From contig DATJMX010000052.1 in NCBI GenBank assembly GCA_035508495.1, positions 102,992 to 166,991 of the forward strand: a stretch of 64,000 bases of DNA, read 5' to 3'. Within the stretch, counting starts at the first letter, position 1, and every line of letters starts with the position of its first letter. Below the pieces are notes generated by a model. It was not told where the DNA came from. It worked only from the letters and a program-made list of their open reading frames with translations, and searched no databases. The translations under genes were made by a program, and so were the position numbers. Below are positions 45,491 through 54,202 of this stretch, in pieces. The stretch is from Candidatus Binataceae bacterium. Lineage in GTDB: Bacteria > Desulfobacterota > Binatia > Binatales > Binataceae.

Positions 45491-48358
45491 TCATGATGGC
45501 GCTTGATTCAGCACTTCGGCGAGGTGCAGCACGTGGCGGGTTGGGAAGAACTGACGGATTTGGGCGCGGCAGGAGAAGCCGTCGGCGATCACGATCGTGT
45601 CGGGTGCGCTGTTCTGAATTGCGGGAAAGAGCACCCGGTTCCCTATCGCTCGGGAGATTTCGTAATGCTCGCGATCGTAGCCGAATGCGCCCGCCATCCC
45701 GCAGCATCCGGCGTCGATCACTTCGACCTGGAGTCCCGGCGTTTTTTTGAGGATCGCGATCTCGCCATCGATTCCGGCAAGCGATTTTTGATGGCAATGG
45801 CCCTGAAGTAGCGCATGAGCGTTCACCTCGCCCGGTGCGTATCCGGGAACTTCGCGTGCGAGGAATTCGTCGAGCATTAACGAATTTGCGGCCAGCGCTT
45901 TCGCGCCTTTATCATCGGGAAAAAGCGAGGGCAGCTCGTCGCGGAAAGTCAGGATGCAGCTCGGCTCGAGTCCAACGATCGGCGTGCCGCGCGATGCGAT
46001 CGGGCCGAGCGTGTCGATAATTTCTCTTAGCTGCCTGCGCGCGCGCTCGAGCATGCCCTGGTCGTACAGCGGGCGGCCGCAGCATAGCCACCGCGCCGGA
46101 ATCGAAACGCGAAAGCCTTCGCGCTCAAGCACTTCGACCGCGGCGATCGCGACCTGCGGCTCGAGGAAGTTGTTGAACGTGTCCGGAAACAGCACGACCT
46201 CGCGAGCGCCATGCGACGACTTCGGACGCGAGGCGAACCACGACGTAAAACCCCGGCGCGCAAAACGCGGCAGGCGCCGTGACCGATGGATTCCGAGTGC
46301 GCGCTTTCCGATCGCTCCGAGGATCGGCGCGTTGGCGAACGCATTGAACAGCACGGGCGCGTGTGACGCGGCGTGTGCGACTTGCGGGAAGCGCCCGAAG
46401 AATACAGACGACAGCGGCCGCGGATTGCTCGCATAGTAGTTCGCGAAAAACTCGGCGCGGTACGCCGCCATGTCGATCGACGACGGGCATTCGCTCTTGC
46501 ACGCCTTGCAGGAAAGACACAGGTCGAGCGACTCCTTGAGCGCAGCGTCGCCGAAACCTCCCGGCAGCAGGTCCGTCGAGAGCGCCTCGAGCAGGAGGCG
46601 CGCGCGCCCGCGTGTGGAATGCTTTTCCTCGCGCGTCGCCATGTACGACGGGCACATCGTGCCGGCGTCGGTCTTGCGGCACTTGCCGATACCGACGCAT
46701 TTGAGCGCGGCCCCGGCGACTCCGCCCTCCTCTGCCAGATTGAAATGCGTGGTGACGGTGCGCGGCAGGTAATTCTCTCCGAGCTTCAGATGAGAATCGA
46801 GCGGATGCGGATCGACGATCACGCCCGGGTTCATCATGCGATCGGGATCGAAGATACGCTTGAAGTCGCGGAACGCCTCGATGAGGTCCGGCTTGAACAT
46901 CAACGGCAGCAATTCCGAGCGCGCGATTCCGTCGCCATGCTCGCCCGACATCGAGCCGCCCAGCTCTGCGACCAGCGCGCCGATTTCTTCCATCGCGGCG
47001 CGGAAGGTCGCGATACCGCGCTTGCTCGCGAGATCGAAGCTCACGCGCGCGTGAACGCATCCCTCGCCGAAATGACCGTAATAGGTTGACAGCGTCAACT
47101 CGTGGCGCGCGAGGATCGCGTCGAAGCCGCGCAGATACTCGCCGAGCCGCGCCGGAGGCACGGCGCAATCCTCGGCACCCGGCCACGTTCGCGGCCGCCC
47201 CTTGAAGTACGCGCCCGAGCCGAGACCGGATTCGCGGATCCGCCACACGCCGGTGCGCTCAGCCGGATCGAGAAGAACCGTCGCGCCACTGCATTCGTCG
47301 ATTCGCTCGGTATGCGCGATCAGGCGTTCGGCGCGCTCGCGCACTTCGTCGTCATCGGCGCCGCCAAGCTCGACGAGCAGAAACGCTTTGCCCGCAGGCA
47401 GTAGATCCACAGCGGGCATCCGCTTCATGCGCGCGAAGTCGGGCAACTGATGGTCGAAGCCTTCGAGCGCTTCCGGACGATGCTCGAGCAGCCACGGCAT
47501 CTGGTCGGCGGCGAGGAAGACATCATCGAAACCGAGCACGACCAGCGCGAGTTTTTTTGGACGCGGAACCGCGCGCACCCACGCGCGCGTCGTAACGCCG
47601 AGCGTGCCTTCGGATCCGACGAAAGCGCGTGAGAGGTTGAACGGCGCCTCGGGCAGAAGCTGATCGAGATTGTAGCCGGAGACGCGGCGCGGCAGTTTTG
47701 GATAGTTGGCGCGCACCGAAGCGCCGACACGATCGCGCAAATCGCGGAGCTTGGCGTAGATCGCACTAGCGCGATCGCCGCGAGCGACTGCCGCATCGAG
47801 CTCCGCCTCGCTCATTGCACCGCCCAGGTGAAGCGAGGTCCCGTCGTAGAGCATCACGTCGAGGGCTTCGAGATTGTCGACGGTTTTGCCATAGGCGGCG
47901 GAATGCGCACCGCAAGAATTGTTGCCGATCATCCCGCCGAGCGTGCATCGATCTTTGGTCGAGGGATCGGGCGCGAAGAAAAGACCATGCGGCGCGAGTG
48001 CGGCATCGAGCGCGCTCTGAATACATCCGGGCTCGACCTCGGCCGTGCCGCGCGCCGCGTCGATCCGCCTGACGTGGTTCATGTACTTCGAGAAATCGAG
48101 CACGAGCGCCGCATTGCAGGCCTGGCCGCCAAGGGCAGTACCACCGCCGCGCGCCAGGATCGGCATCGCATTCTCCCGCGCAATCGCGAGCGCTGCGGCG
48201 ACGTCGCCCTCGTGACGCGGGATCACGACGCCGATAGGCACCTGGCGATAGTTCGAGGCGTCAGTCGCATAGACCGCGAGCGTGCCGGCATCGAAGCGCA
48301 CCTCGCCCTCGATACGCAAGCGCAAATATTTCTCGACCGACGCTGGAGTGGCTTTCAC
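45491..48358 (-). CDS. FAD-binding and Fe-S-binding dehydrogenase, GlcD-GlpC fusion (YdiJ-like)
   Basis: A 955-residue fusion enzyme oxidising a 2-hydroxyacid (D-lactate, D-2-hydroxyglutarate or glycolate are the family's usual substrates). The N-terminal PCMH FAD domain (~30-260) includes PILARGGGTALGGQ and GGMIGNNSCGAHS. The FAD-oxidase C-terminal domain (~260-520) has SGEHGDG. Two 4Fe-4S motifs lie near 575-660 (CVGIGKCRKTDAGTMCPSY and CLSCKACKSECPSSI). Two CCG-type heterodisulfide-like domains follow: WLCCGRP and DAGCCGMAGAFGY with GHCHQ. Domain order and length match YdiJ/D-2-HGDH-like enzymes. It is isolated. Confidence 0.9.
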   Translation of the reverse strand: MKATPASVEKYLRLRIEGEVRFDAGTLAVYATDASNYRQVPIGVVIPRHEGDVAAALAIARENAMPILARGGGTALGGQACNAALVLDFSKYMNHVRRIDAARGTAEVEPGCIQSALDAALAPHGLFFAPDPSTKDRCTLGGMIGNNSCGAHSAAYGKTVDNLEALDVMLYDGTSLHLGGAMSEAELDAAVARGDRASAIYAKLRDLRDRVGASVRANYPKLPRRVSGYNLDQLLPEAPFNLSRAFVGSEGTLGVTTRAWVRAVPRPKKLALVVLGFDDVFLAADQMPWLLEHRPEALEGFDHQLPDFARMKRMPAVDLLPAGKAFLLVELGGADDDEVRERAERLIAHTERIDECSGATVLLDPAERTGVWRIRESGLGSGAYFKGRPRTWPGAEDCAVPPARLGEYLRGFDAILARHELTLSTYYGHFGEGCVHARVSFDLASKRGIATFRAAMEEIGALVAELGGSMSGEHGDGIARSELLPLMFKPDLIEAFRDFKRIFDPDRMMNPGVIVDPHPLDSHLKLGENYLPRTVTTHFNLAEEGGVAGAALKCVGIGKCRKTDAGTMCPSYMATREEKHSTRGRARLLLEALSTDLLPGGFGDAALKESLDLCLSCKACKSECPSSIDMAAYRAEFFANYYASNPRPLSSVFFGRFPQVAHAASHAPVLFNAFANAPILGAIGKRALGIHRSRRLPRFARRGFTSWFASRPKSSHGAREVVLFPDTFNNFLEPQVAIAAVEVLEREGFRVSIPARWLCCGRPLYDQGMLERARRQLREIIDTLGPIASRGTPIVGLEPSCILTFRDELPSLFPDDKGAKALAANSLMLDEFLAREVPGYAPGEVNAHALLQGHCHQKSLAGIDGEIAILKKTPGLQVEVIDAGCCGMAGAFGYDREHYEISRAIGNRVLFPAIQNSAPDTIVIADGFSCRAQIRQFFPTRHVLHLAEVLNQAPS

Positions 48359-48424
48359 GCTCTCGATTGTAGTGAAGCGATGGGCAAAGAGTGAGCCGCA
48401 AAGCTGAGCCCGGCTCGCATCGAA

Positions 48425-48603
48425 TAGTTACTCATGAGTGACTAATCGTCGCGAAGAAGTCTGATTGGCCGCCGAAGTCGCGATAAACTATTAGTACTCC
48501 TAATCGACGCAAATTGTAGCTTTAGGATTAGTGTATTGCGTCCACTTGTCTTTAATCTCGCTTAAAAGTATTAATTTCGTCTTGTCCTACTGAAGTTAGG
48601 ACA
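48425..48603. promoter_or_regulatory. AT-rich leader/promoter region with inverted repeats ahead of the Cys-rich gene
   Basis: The 347-bp spacer 48359-48705 holds no gene on either strand that I can support, but is markedly more AT-rich than its surroundings. TAGTTACTCATGAGTGACTA (48425-48444) is a 20-bp palindrome with one mismatched pair, a credible dimer operator. TGTCCTA-N7-TAGGACA (48583-48603) is a perfect 7-bp stem about 100 bases before the start at 48706. Repeated TTAGTACTCCTAAT and TTTAGGATTAG words lie between them (48490-48535). Confidence 0.45.
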
Positions 48604-48705
48604 TCGGCGGCTGAGCTAGCTGTAGACCGCGTTGCCGTCGCTATTGGTGGGGTCCTGAAATTTCAAGACGAAGACGTTTCCGTCAAAAGACCGCGGAGGA
48701 AAAAA

Positions 48706-49041
48706 ATGAAAGTGATGACAAAAATAGCCTTGCAAGCTGTGGCAATCGGCGCCTTTGCGCTCATCGCCACCGGACTGGCATCGCGTCCGGCAATGGCGGC
48801 GGAGCCGCCAAGTTGCGATCAGCAGTACACGTACTGCGTTGGAGATGCGGCCTCGAGCTTCCAGTGCTGCATGTACGAAACCGACATCAGCCTCACGGTT
48901 CCATATTGCGAAATGCGCCCAGCGCTCGCGAAGAACTCGAAGCTTACGCCGGTCATTTGCGGCTCGCAGTTGTCGAGTGCGATCGGCGGTTGCGCTTTCC
49001 AATACGGACTTTGCATCGCGCATCCTACCACCGCCAAGTAA
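48706..49041 (+). CDS. Small secreted cysteine-rich protein of unknown function
   Basis: A 111-residue protein with a basic n-region, a hydrophobic core and cleavage near AMA-AEPP (residue ~31). The ~80-residue mature part has eight cysteines in pairs (PPSCDQQYTYC, FQCCMYE, PYCEMR, VICGS, GGCAFQYGLC), consistent with up to four disulfides in the periplasm or outside the cell. A strong GGAGG lies seven bases before the ATG, and a textbook terminator (49067-49096) follows the stop by 25 bp. It is therefore an independent, probably well-expressed transcription unit. Its 5' spacer is long and AT-rich. I recognise no family. Confidence 0.75.
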   Translation: MKVMTKIALQAVAIGAFALIATGLASRPAMAAEPPSCDQQYTYCVGDAASSFQCCMYETDISLTVPYCEMRPALAKNSKLTPVICGSQLSSAIGGCAFQYGLCIAHPTTAK

Positions 49042-49066
49042 GAACGATCCGGGCAGATTCGATGAC

Positions 49067-49096
49067 GAGCGGGGCATCACTGCCCCGCTCTTTTTT
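49067..49096 (+). terminator. Rho-independent terminator of the Cys-rich gene
   Basis: A perfect 10-bp stem, GAGCGGGGCA (49067-49076) and TGCCCCGCTC (49081-49090), with a TCAC tetraloop, is followed directly by T6. The stop codon of the small gene ends 25 bp upstream. Confidence 0.95.
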
Positions 49097-49319
49097 CGAC
49101 GCGCGAATTAATAGCAACGTCACAGCAAGGGCGAGAACCTTGGTGGCCGAGGCTGATTCTTTGCACACCAGGATTGCTGAGTCGTAATCGGCCATGCGAG
49201 CTCTCGACAGCGGCGACATCCAGAAAAGCTAACGCCCAAGCGGCGGCGCGACGCGCCGTCGACCGCTCCTGATCTGCACGCGGATTTCAGGGCTGCTCAC
49301 TACAAGTTAAGTCGATTTG

Positions 49320-50669
49320 CTATTTCGCCGTTGCAGGGCGGACCGCGGGCGACGCGATCGCTACCTGGCGGGTGGCGGCGGCTCGGTCGCGGGTGAAGAA
49401 CAGCGAGGTTATGTAGAGCGTCATCGCGACCAGCGAGATTTCGATCCAGATGCCCCAGCCGTGATGGGCCGCGATGTAGAGCATCAGCGGTGCTGAGATC
49501 GCTATCCAGGCCCTGAGCGCAAGGCCGAAGAATGCCCATCCTGTCGCTTGCAGCGCGGGCGAAATATCTTCGAGCGTTTCTGAAAATTGCGCGGCCCACG
49601 GCACGTAGCCGATGGCGAGGAAGCATCCCATCAGCGTGGCGACCAGGGCGAGCGTTGCGCTGGTCGCGCCGTGGGTGAACATCGGCGCCCAGACTGCCAT
49701 CAGGATCGTCGCCAGCGTCGCGCCGATCACCGCGATCGGCTTGCGCACCTGGAGCCGGTCCGAGACGTAGCCAGTCGTGATCAGCACCAGCAGGTTGGCA
49801 AGCCAGAAGTACGACGTGACGCGATTGGCTTCGGCGGCGCTGTCCTTGAACGCCTCGGTGAGCATCAGCGGTCCGAAACTCTGGATCGCGATGTAGAGCG
49901 TCAGGTTCGCGCACATCCCCAGCACCAGGATCCAGACCTCCGAGTGCACGAGCAGCTTCGCGAACGCGTCGCGCGTGCTGGCCGGCAACTCTGCGGCCTT
50001 CGGCGTCCGCCGCCCCTCGGCTTCCATCGAAGCGATCTCGGTTTTGAAGATTTGCAGCCGCAGCACCGGGCTCAAGTCCTTCAGCCACAACAGGATCGGC
50101 AGGTACATCGCGAGGCCGAGGAAGCCGGTGATCCAAATCTGCGATTGCCAGGTGTGATAGATCGGCAGCGTCGCGCCGGCGATGAAGTTCGCAAGCCAGT
50201 TCGCGCCCACCGGGCCGATCGTGAAGAAGCCGAAGGCGAGCGCGCGGCTGAGCCGCGGCGACATGTCGCGCACCAGTGCCGCGCCCGCGCCCGCCATCAA
50301 GCCGCCGACGATCGCCATCGAGGCCCGCACGATCACGAACGTCGCGATGTTGACAATCAGTAGATTCGCGAAAATCAGGATACATACCACGCCGAGGCTC
50401 GCATCGATCAGCATCACGCGCCCGTAGCGATCGGCGAGCGGTCCGCCGAAGAACGCCGAGACGCCCGCGATCAACACGGCGAACATCACGAAGAAGCCGT
50501 AGCCGGTGTGACTCATATGCAGGTACGGCAGGATGATCGGCAGGATCGGTGCGAGCTGAAATTCAAACGAGGCGAGAATCGTGGCGAGCACGGTGAGCCC
50601 GAGCAGGGTCCATCGATGCGCACCGCGCGGATATTCGTTCAGCGTGCGAGACGAAACGAACGAGCCCAT
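49320..50669 (-). CDS. Major facilitator superfamily transporter
   Basis: The 449-residue membrane protein has 12 predicted helices. Between TM2 and TM3 it carries the MFS signature GGPLADRYGRVMLIDAS; the central loop (~195-235) is acidic/basic (FKTEIASMEAEGRR). The second half repeats the fold with YVSDRLQVRKPIAV. I chose ATG 50669 because AAGGGG lies seven bases upstream and hydrophobic structure begins soon after; a GTG/ATG at 50708 adds Arg-rich residues. Substrate unknown, and the sequence resembles the sugar/organic-anion symporter side of the family. It is divergent from the biotin carrier across 166 bp. Confidence 0.9.
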   Translation of the reverse strand: MGSFVSSRTLNEYPRGAHRWTLLGLTVLATILASFEFQLAPILPIILPYLHMSHTGYGFFVMFAVLIAGVSAFFGGPLADRYGRVMLIDASLGVVCILIFANLLIVNIATFVIVRASMAIVGGLMAGAGAALVRDMSPRLSRALAFGFFTIGPVGANWLANFIAGATLPIYHTWQSQIWITGFLGLAMYLPILLWLKDLSPVLRLQIFKTEIASMEAEGRRTPKAAELPASTRDAFAKLLVHSEVWILVLGMCANLTLYIAIQSFGPLMLTEAFKDSAAEANRVTSYFWLANLLVLITTGYVSDRLQVRKPIAVIGATLATILMAVWAPMFTHGATSATLALVATLMGCFLAIGYVPWAAQFSETLEDISPALQATGWAFFGLALRAWIAISAPLMLYIAAHHGWGIWIEISLVAMTLYITSLFFTRDRAAATRQVAIASPAVRPATAK

Positions 50670-50835
50670 CGGCACACCCCTTCGCACGAGCGGCGAGCGC
50701 CCGCGCATACACAGCCCAGGGTTTTCCCTTACAACCTGTGAGCGTCAAAACTCAAGACGAAAAAAATCGCCGCCGCTGGCGGACACGGATTTTGCCTGCT
50801 AAGACCGCTTAACGTTCGGAAAGGATTGGGCCGCG

Positions 50836-51048
50836 ATGGAGATCAAGAGTCCTTCAGTTGGCAAGGTGCTGCGCGTCGAGGTCGAGGCGGGCGCGGAAGT
50901 CGCGCGCGGCACCGAGGTGATGGTTATCGAATCGATGAAGGTCGAGATCCCGATCAAAGCGCCGGCGGCCGGGCGCATCAAGGAAGTGCGCGTGAAGGCG
51001 GGCGATCAGATCCAGCGCAATCACGTGCTGGCGATCATCGAAACATAA
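50836..51048 (+). CDS. Solo biotin/lipoyl attachment domain protein (biotin carboxyl carrier-like)
   Basis: The 70-residue protein is a single biotinyl domain. VIESMKVEIPI places the biotinylated lysine at ~35, and the pseudo-symmetric halves GKVLRVEVEAGAEV and GRIKEVRVKAGDQI match the fold. The E-S-M-K order fits biotin (E/A-M-K-M/V) rather than lipoate (D-K-A). There is no carboxylase, transcarboxylase or biotin ligase next to it, so it must serve an enzyme encoded elsewhere. The ATG follows GGAAAGGA by about ten bases. Confidence 0.88.
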   Translation: MEIKSPSVGKVLRVEVEAGAEVARGTEVMVIESMKVEIPIKAPAAGRIKEVRVKAGDQIQRNHVLAIIET

Positions 51049-51058
51049 GTCGCGGGCC

Positions 51059-51550
51059 TCAGCGCTCGATCACGCCGTCGCGTGAGATATCGAGGTGATA
51101 GGCAATTTCCTTCGCGAGTTGATCGGGATGCGCGCGATAGTGCTCGACGTGCGGCGCGCCTTTGAGCGCCGAAAGAACGCGATCAACGGAAATCTGCTCG
51201 AAGCCGAGGCGGCGGAAGAAGTCGCCTGCGTCGGTGCTGAAGAGGTAGAGATGCTGCGCCCCGCGCGTGTGAGCGGCCTTGCGCGCGGCGGCGACGAGCG
51301 CGGCGCCGATGCCGCGCGAGCGCATCGTATCGACCACATACAGGGAACGGATCAGCGCCGCATCGAGGCGCGGCTCGACGCCGACCATGCCGACTGGCTC
51401 GTGACCGAAGTACGCCAGCAGGCAGCACGACGAGGGCGCGTCGATGCCATCGGTGAGCATCGCAGCACGCTCGAGGAGCGCGCGCACGAGGGCGAGGTCG
51501 CGCGTCTGCTCGATTACGAGCTCGCCCTCGCGATGCTTGCGTATGACCAT
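51059..51550 (-). CDS. GNAT family N-acetyltransferase, ArsN2-like
   Basis: A 163-residue acetyl-CoA-dependent acetyltransferase. The acetyl-CoA pyrophosphate loop is in RSLYVVDTMRSRGIGAALVAAA, and the C-terminal YLFSTDAGDFFRRLGFEQI is the conserved end of the fold. The stretch resembles the ArsN2 group (organoarsenical-associated), but no arsenic genes are nearby, so the substrate is open. It is preceded by the ferredoxin gene with only 3 bp between, and they share a transcript. The final helix region (EIAYHLDISRDGVIER) is charged. Confidence 0.82.
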   Translation of the reverse strand: MVIRKHREGELVIEQTRDLALVRALLERAAMLTDGIDAPSSCCLLAYFGHEPVGMVGVEPRLDAALIRSLYVVDTMRSRGIGAALVAAARKAAHTRGAQHLYLFSTDAGDFFRRLGFEQISVDRVLSALKGAPHVEHYRAHPDQLAKEIAYHLDISRDGVIER

Positions 51551-51553
51551 CGG

Positions 51554-51781
51554 CTATTTCTTGGGCGGCGGAAAAAGCTGTGTGCCGCTGTCGTCAACGA
51601 TGGTGATCGCTTTGACCGGACACGAGCGCGCTGCGGCGACGATCGAGTTATCGCTTGCGCCCGTCGGGTTCACGACGTCGGACTTGCCTTCGTCGTCGAG
51701 CTGGAACACGGCCGGCGCGGTCTCGACGCAATCGCCGCTGCCGATGCATCGCGTTTTGTTGACAGTAATTTTCAGGGGCAT
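51554..51781 (-). CDS. Small single-cluster ferredoxin
   Basis: A 75-residue ferredoxin. CIGSGDC (C-x5-C) near the N terminus and SCPVKAI near the C terminus give three cysteines, matching the [3Fe-4S]/[4Fe-4S] single-cluster ferredoxins that usually reduce cytochrome P450 or other monooxygenases. The acidic middle (QLDDEGKSDVV) suits docking. GGAGAA precedes the ATG at 51781. It is the second gene of the minus-strand set lipoprotein/ferredoxin/GNAT. No P450 lies in the window. Confidence 0.88.
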   Translation of the reverse strand: MPLKITVNKTRCIGSGDCVETAPAVFQLDDEGKSDVVNPTGASDNSIVAAARSCPVKAITIVDDSGTQLFPPPKK

Positions 51782-51790
51782 CTGGTTCTC

Positions 51791-52145
51791 CTATTTTGCT
51801 GTAAGACGTGGATCGTCAAAGGAAAGGCAGATCGCGTTTGCGGCGATTACTTTAGTCGCCGCGATCTGTGACGGATCAAAATGCTTGAACGTGTTTTGCA
51901 GCATCTGCTTTGACTGCGCGTTGGCGTTGTACTCGACCATGCTCGCCTTCAGTTGCTCGCGCTGGTCACGCGACGCTAGGGGATGAGTCGGGACTGCAGA
52001 TGTTCATCGGAGCCGTCGGATCGACTTGGTTGTTCGCACCGAGCGGGGGAAGCATCAGCAGCCAAAAAGCCGCGCGCCGTTCGCATCCTGAAAGCGAAGG
52101 CAGGAGGAGAAGCGCGAGCGCAGCGGCACGGCGGGCATCCTTCAT
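51791..52145 (-). pseudogene. Lipoprotein gene apparently broken by a frameshift
   Basis: On the minus strand an N-terminal piece starts at ATG 52145 (GTG 52151 is also in frame). It encodes MKDARRAAALALLLLPSLSGC, a textbook lipoprotein signal (LSGC lipobox), and runs to a TGA at 51966. A second frame, offset by one base, continues from there without an ATG and encodes DQREQLKASMVEYNANAQSK, then MLQNTFKHFDPSQIAATK, to TAG 51791. Both pieces have strong G/C third positions. One base change in the CCCC run (CATCCCCTA, near 51977-51985) would join them into one ~118-residue lipoprotein upstream of the ferredoxin. Either a real pseudogene or a sequencing error. Confidence 0.6.
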
Positions 52146-52274
52146 TTTCACTCTGTGACCTTACAATCGAGCTGGCAGAAGCTTACCCGAACTGGCGATT
52201 TTCTGAATAGTCGCGCGAAGACGCCGCTATCGGCGATTTGAATCTCCGCGCGCCGCCGCTAATACTCAAGCGCG

Positions 52275-52667
52275 ATGGCGGATATTGTCGGCATCGGAAT
52301 CGATGTGATCGAAGTCGAGCGAATCGAGCGGGCGCTCACGAATCCCGCGACTGGTGCGCGGTTTCGCGCCCGCGTTTACACACAGGGCGAGATCGACTAC
52401 TGCGAGTCGCGCGGCAAGCCGCGCTTCCAGAGCTACGCGGCGCGGTTTGCGGCCAAGGAAGCGACGATGAAGGCGCTGGGGACCGGATGGAATCGCAACG
52501 TCGGGTGGAGCGAGATCGAGGTCGTGCGACGGCGCGGCTCGGCACCGACGATCGTGCTGGCGGGGAAGGCGGCGGAGTTCGCGCGCAAAAAGAGCATCGG
52601 GCGCTTCCACTTGAGCATCACGCATACGAGCAAGGAAGCCATCGCACACGTGATCGCGGAGCGGTGA
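52275..52667 (+). CDS. acpS: Holo-[acyl-carrier-protein] synthase
   Basis: The 130-residue 4'-phosphopantetheinyl transferase moves phosphopantetheine from CoA to the serine of acyl carrier protein. The N-terminal GIGIDVIEVERIERAL holds the Mg-binding Asp. The conserved RFAAKEATMKALGTGWN is the catalytic Glu/Lys helix, and the C-terminal FHLSITHTSKEAIAHVIAE completes the trimer interface. Length is typical of AcpS. It lies alone between the GNAT/ferredoxin operon and the DUF4340 gene, and converges with the latter. Confidence 0.95.
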   Translation: MADIVGIGIDVIEVERIERALTNPATGARFRARVYTQGEIDYCESRGKPRFQSYAARFAAKEATMKALGTGWNRNVGWSEIEVVRRRGSAPTIVLAGKAAEFARKKSIGRFHLSITHTSKEAIAHVIAER

Positions 52668-52744
52668 TGTTCAAGGAGTCGCTCCTACGTTTCAGTCATC
52701 TTGAAATCGATGGCCACCACTTACTCTGCGATCCTGGCCAGGCG

Positions 52745-54175
52745 CTACTTCGCCGACGATGACGCGGCGGGCGATGCCGCCGCGGTCTGTTCCATCAGCA
52801 ACCGGGCGGGGCGATTTAGCTGAGTGAAGTAGTAATCGCTTACTGAGTATACCGCTTTGCCGGCGCTCGAGGTTGCGTAGTAGTCGGTGCGGGGACCGGC
52901 CTGCTCGCCGGGGGCTGGCGCGCTGGTCGGAGTTACTGAAATTTTCGAGAGTTTGATCTCGCCGAGCGGCCTGCCGTCTTTGCCGGAGAGCGCGATATCG
53001 ATCGCGGGCGCGTTCATGCCGAAGGGCATGAAGCTCGGCATTGGATCGGCGACGATCGAGTTGCCTTTCAGATCGCGAATCTGATCGAGGAAGCGCTCGA
53101 CGTCGGCGACGTCGCCGGGCGAGGTCTTGCCGCCCGCGGTGATTTCCCACTTGCCGCCCGGCGCGCGCTTGATCGTGAACTGCTCGTTGGTTTCCTTCAC
53201 GTTGATGGAATCGACCGCAGCGGGGTCGAATGCGAACACCGTCTTGTCGCGGAAATCGAGCAGCGAGCGATTCACTCCCGACATCACGTATTCGTGAACG
53301 GTATACACCGGAGCGCGCTCGCCGCGGCGCACGTAGATTCCGTCCTTGCCCGATTCGGTCTGCTTGAAGCCGAAGAGCAGCGACTGCTGGGTGCCGTCTT
53401 TGAGATAAACGGTGATCGTCGCATGCGGTTTTTCGAGGCCGAATTTGGCGACATCAGAGGGCGTATCGGTGATGAAATCGGCGACCTTGGCGTTGACCAG
53501 CTCGCTGATCGCCTCGCGCACTACAGTGTCATCGGCCTTGTAGGGAGCGGGTTTCACGATTTTCCAGTTGTCGCCGTTGCGATCGATTTCGATCGTCGTG
53601 CCGTCGTCCTTGATCAGCTCGAGTTTCTGCACGTCTTCGGCCTTGAAGGTCATGAGATCGCGATCGCGCAGCTCGGAGAGCGTCTTGTTCATGCCCGACT
53701 GGAACGCTGCCTGCGTGAGCATCACAGCCGGCTTGTCGGTCGTCTTGATATAGGCGTTGAAACCAATCGGCGTGGTCTTGCCGATTTCGATCCCAGGCAA
53801 GGTCTTGCCGTCGAAAGTCGTGATCGTGACGGTCGAGTTCGGATTGACCAGACCAAACGGCGCGAGATCCGCCGGCTTGTCATCCACGGTTTTGACGAGC
53901 TGACAATCAGCTATCGCGCGCGCCAAGTTGTTGGCCGCGGTCTGGTCGGCGTCAGCGCCAATCGGCCTGGTGATCATCCAGGTGCCGCCCTTTTTGCGCT
54001 CGAGCTGAATTTCGCGGTCAGGATATTTGAGATCGATCTTCGCGATATCGGCGGAGTCGATCTTCATCAGCTTCTGCGTTTGCTCGGCCGGCTGGGAGAA
54101 CTTGCCGACGTAGAGCGCATAGCCGCCGATCACAATCAGCACAGCGAGCGCGATAATCGTGTTGCGAAAGCTCAT
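52745..54175 (-). CDS. DUF4340 domain protein of the Gld-type ABC operon
   Basis: A 476-residue membrane-anchored protein. One N-terminal helix (~8-25, IALAVLIVIGGYALYV) is followed by a large extracytoplasmic beta-rich region in two or three DUF4340-like modules, each with KLELIKDDGTTIEIDRNGDNW or NVKETNEQFTIKR style strands and K-x-W-x-I patterns. It ends in an Ala/Ser-rich tail. DUF4340 proteins are regular partners of GldG-type proteins in Gld/ABC-2 systems, of unknown biochemical role. It starts 27 bp after the GldG-like gene, last in the four-gene minus-strand operon. Confidence 0.85.
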   Translation of the reverse strand: MSFRNTIIALAVLIVIGGYALYVGKFSQPAEQTQKLMKIDSADIAKIDLKYPDREIQLERKKGGTWMITRPIGADADQTAANNLARAIADCQLVKTVDDKPADLAPFGLVNPNSTVTITTFDGKTLPGIEIGKTTPIGFNAYIKTTDKPAVMLTQAAFQSGMNKTLSELRDRDLMTFKAEDVQKLELIKDDGTTIEIDRNGDNWKIVKPAPYKADDTVVREAISELVNAKVADFITDTPSDVAKFGLEKPHATITVYLKDGTQQSLLFGFKQTESGKDGIYVRRGERAPVYTVHEYVMSGVNRSLLDFRDKTVFAFDPAAVDSINVKETNEQFTIKRAPGGKWEITAGGKTSPGDVADVERFLDQIRDLKGNSIVADPMPSFMPFGMNAPAIDIALSGKDGRPLGEIKLSKISVTPTSAPAPGEQAGPRTDYYATSSAGKAVYSVSDYYFTQLNRPARLLMEQTAAASPAASSSAK

Positions 54176-54202
54176 CGGAGAATCAGAACCACCGCGCGCC
54201 GG

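Noticed and set aside
49241..49258. Terminator of the MFS gene (CGGCGCG/CGCGCCG dyad)
   Set aside because: No A/T-tract on either side in the correct orientation; too short a loop to be convincing.
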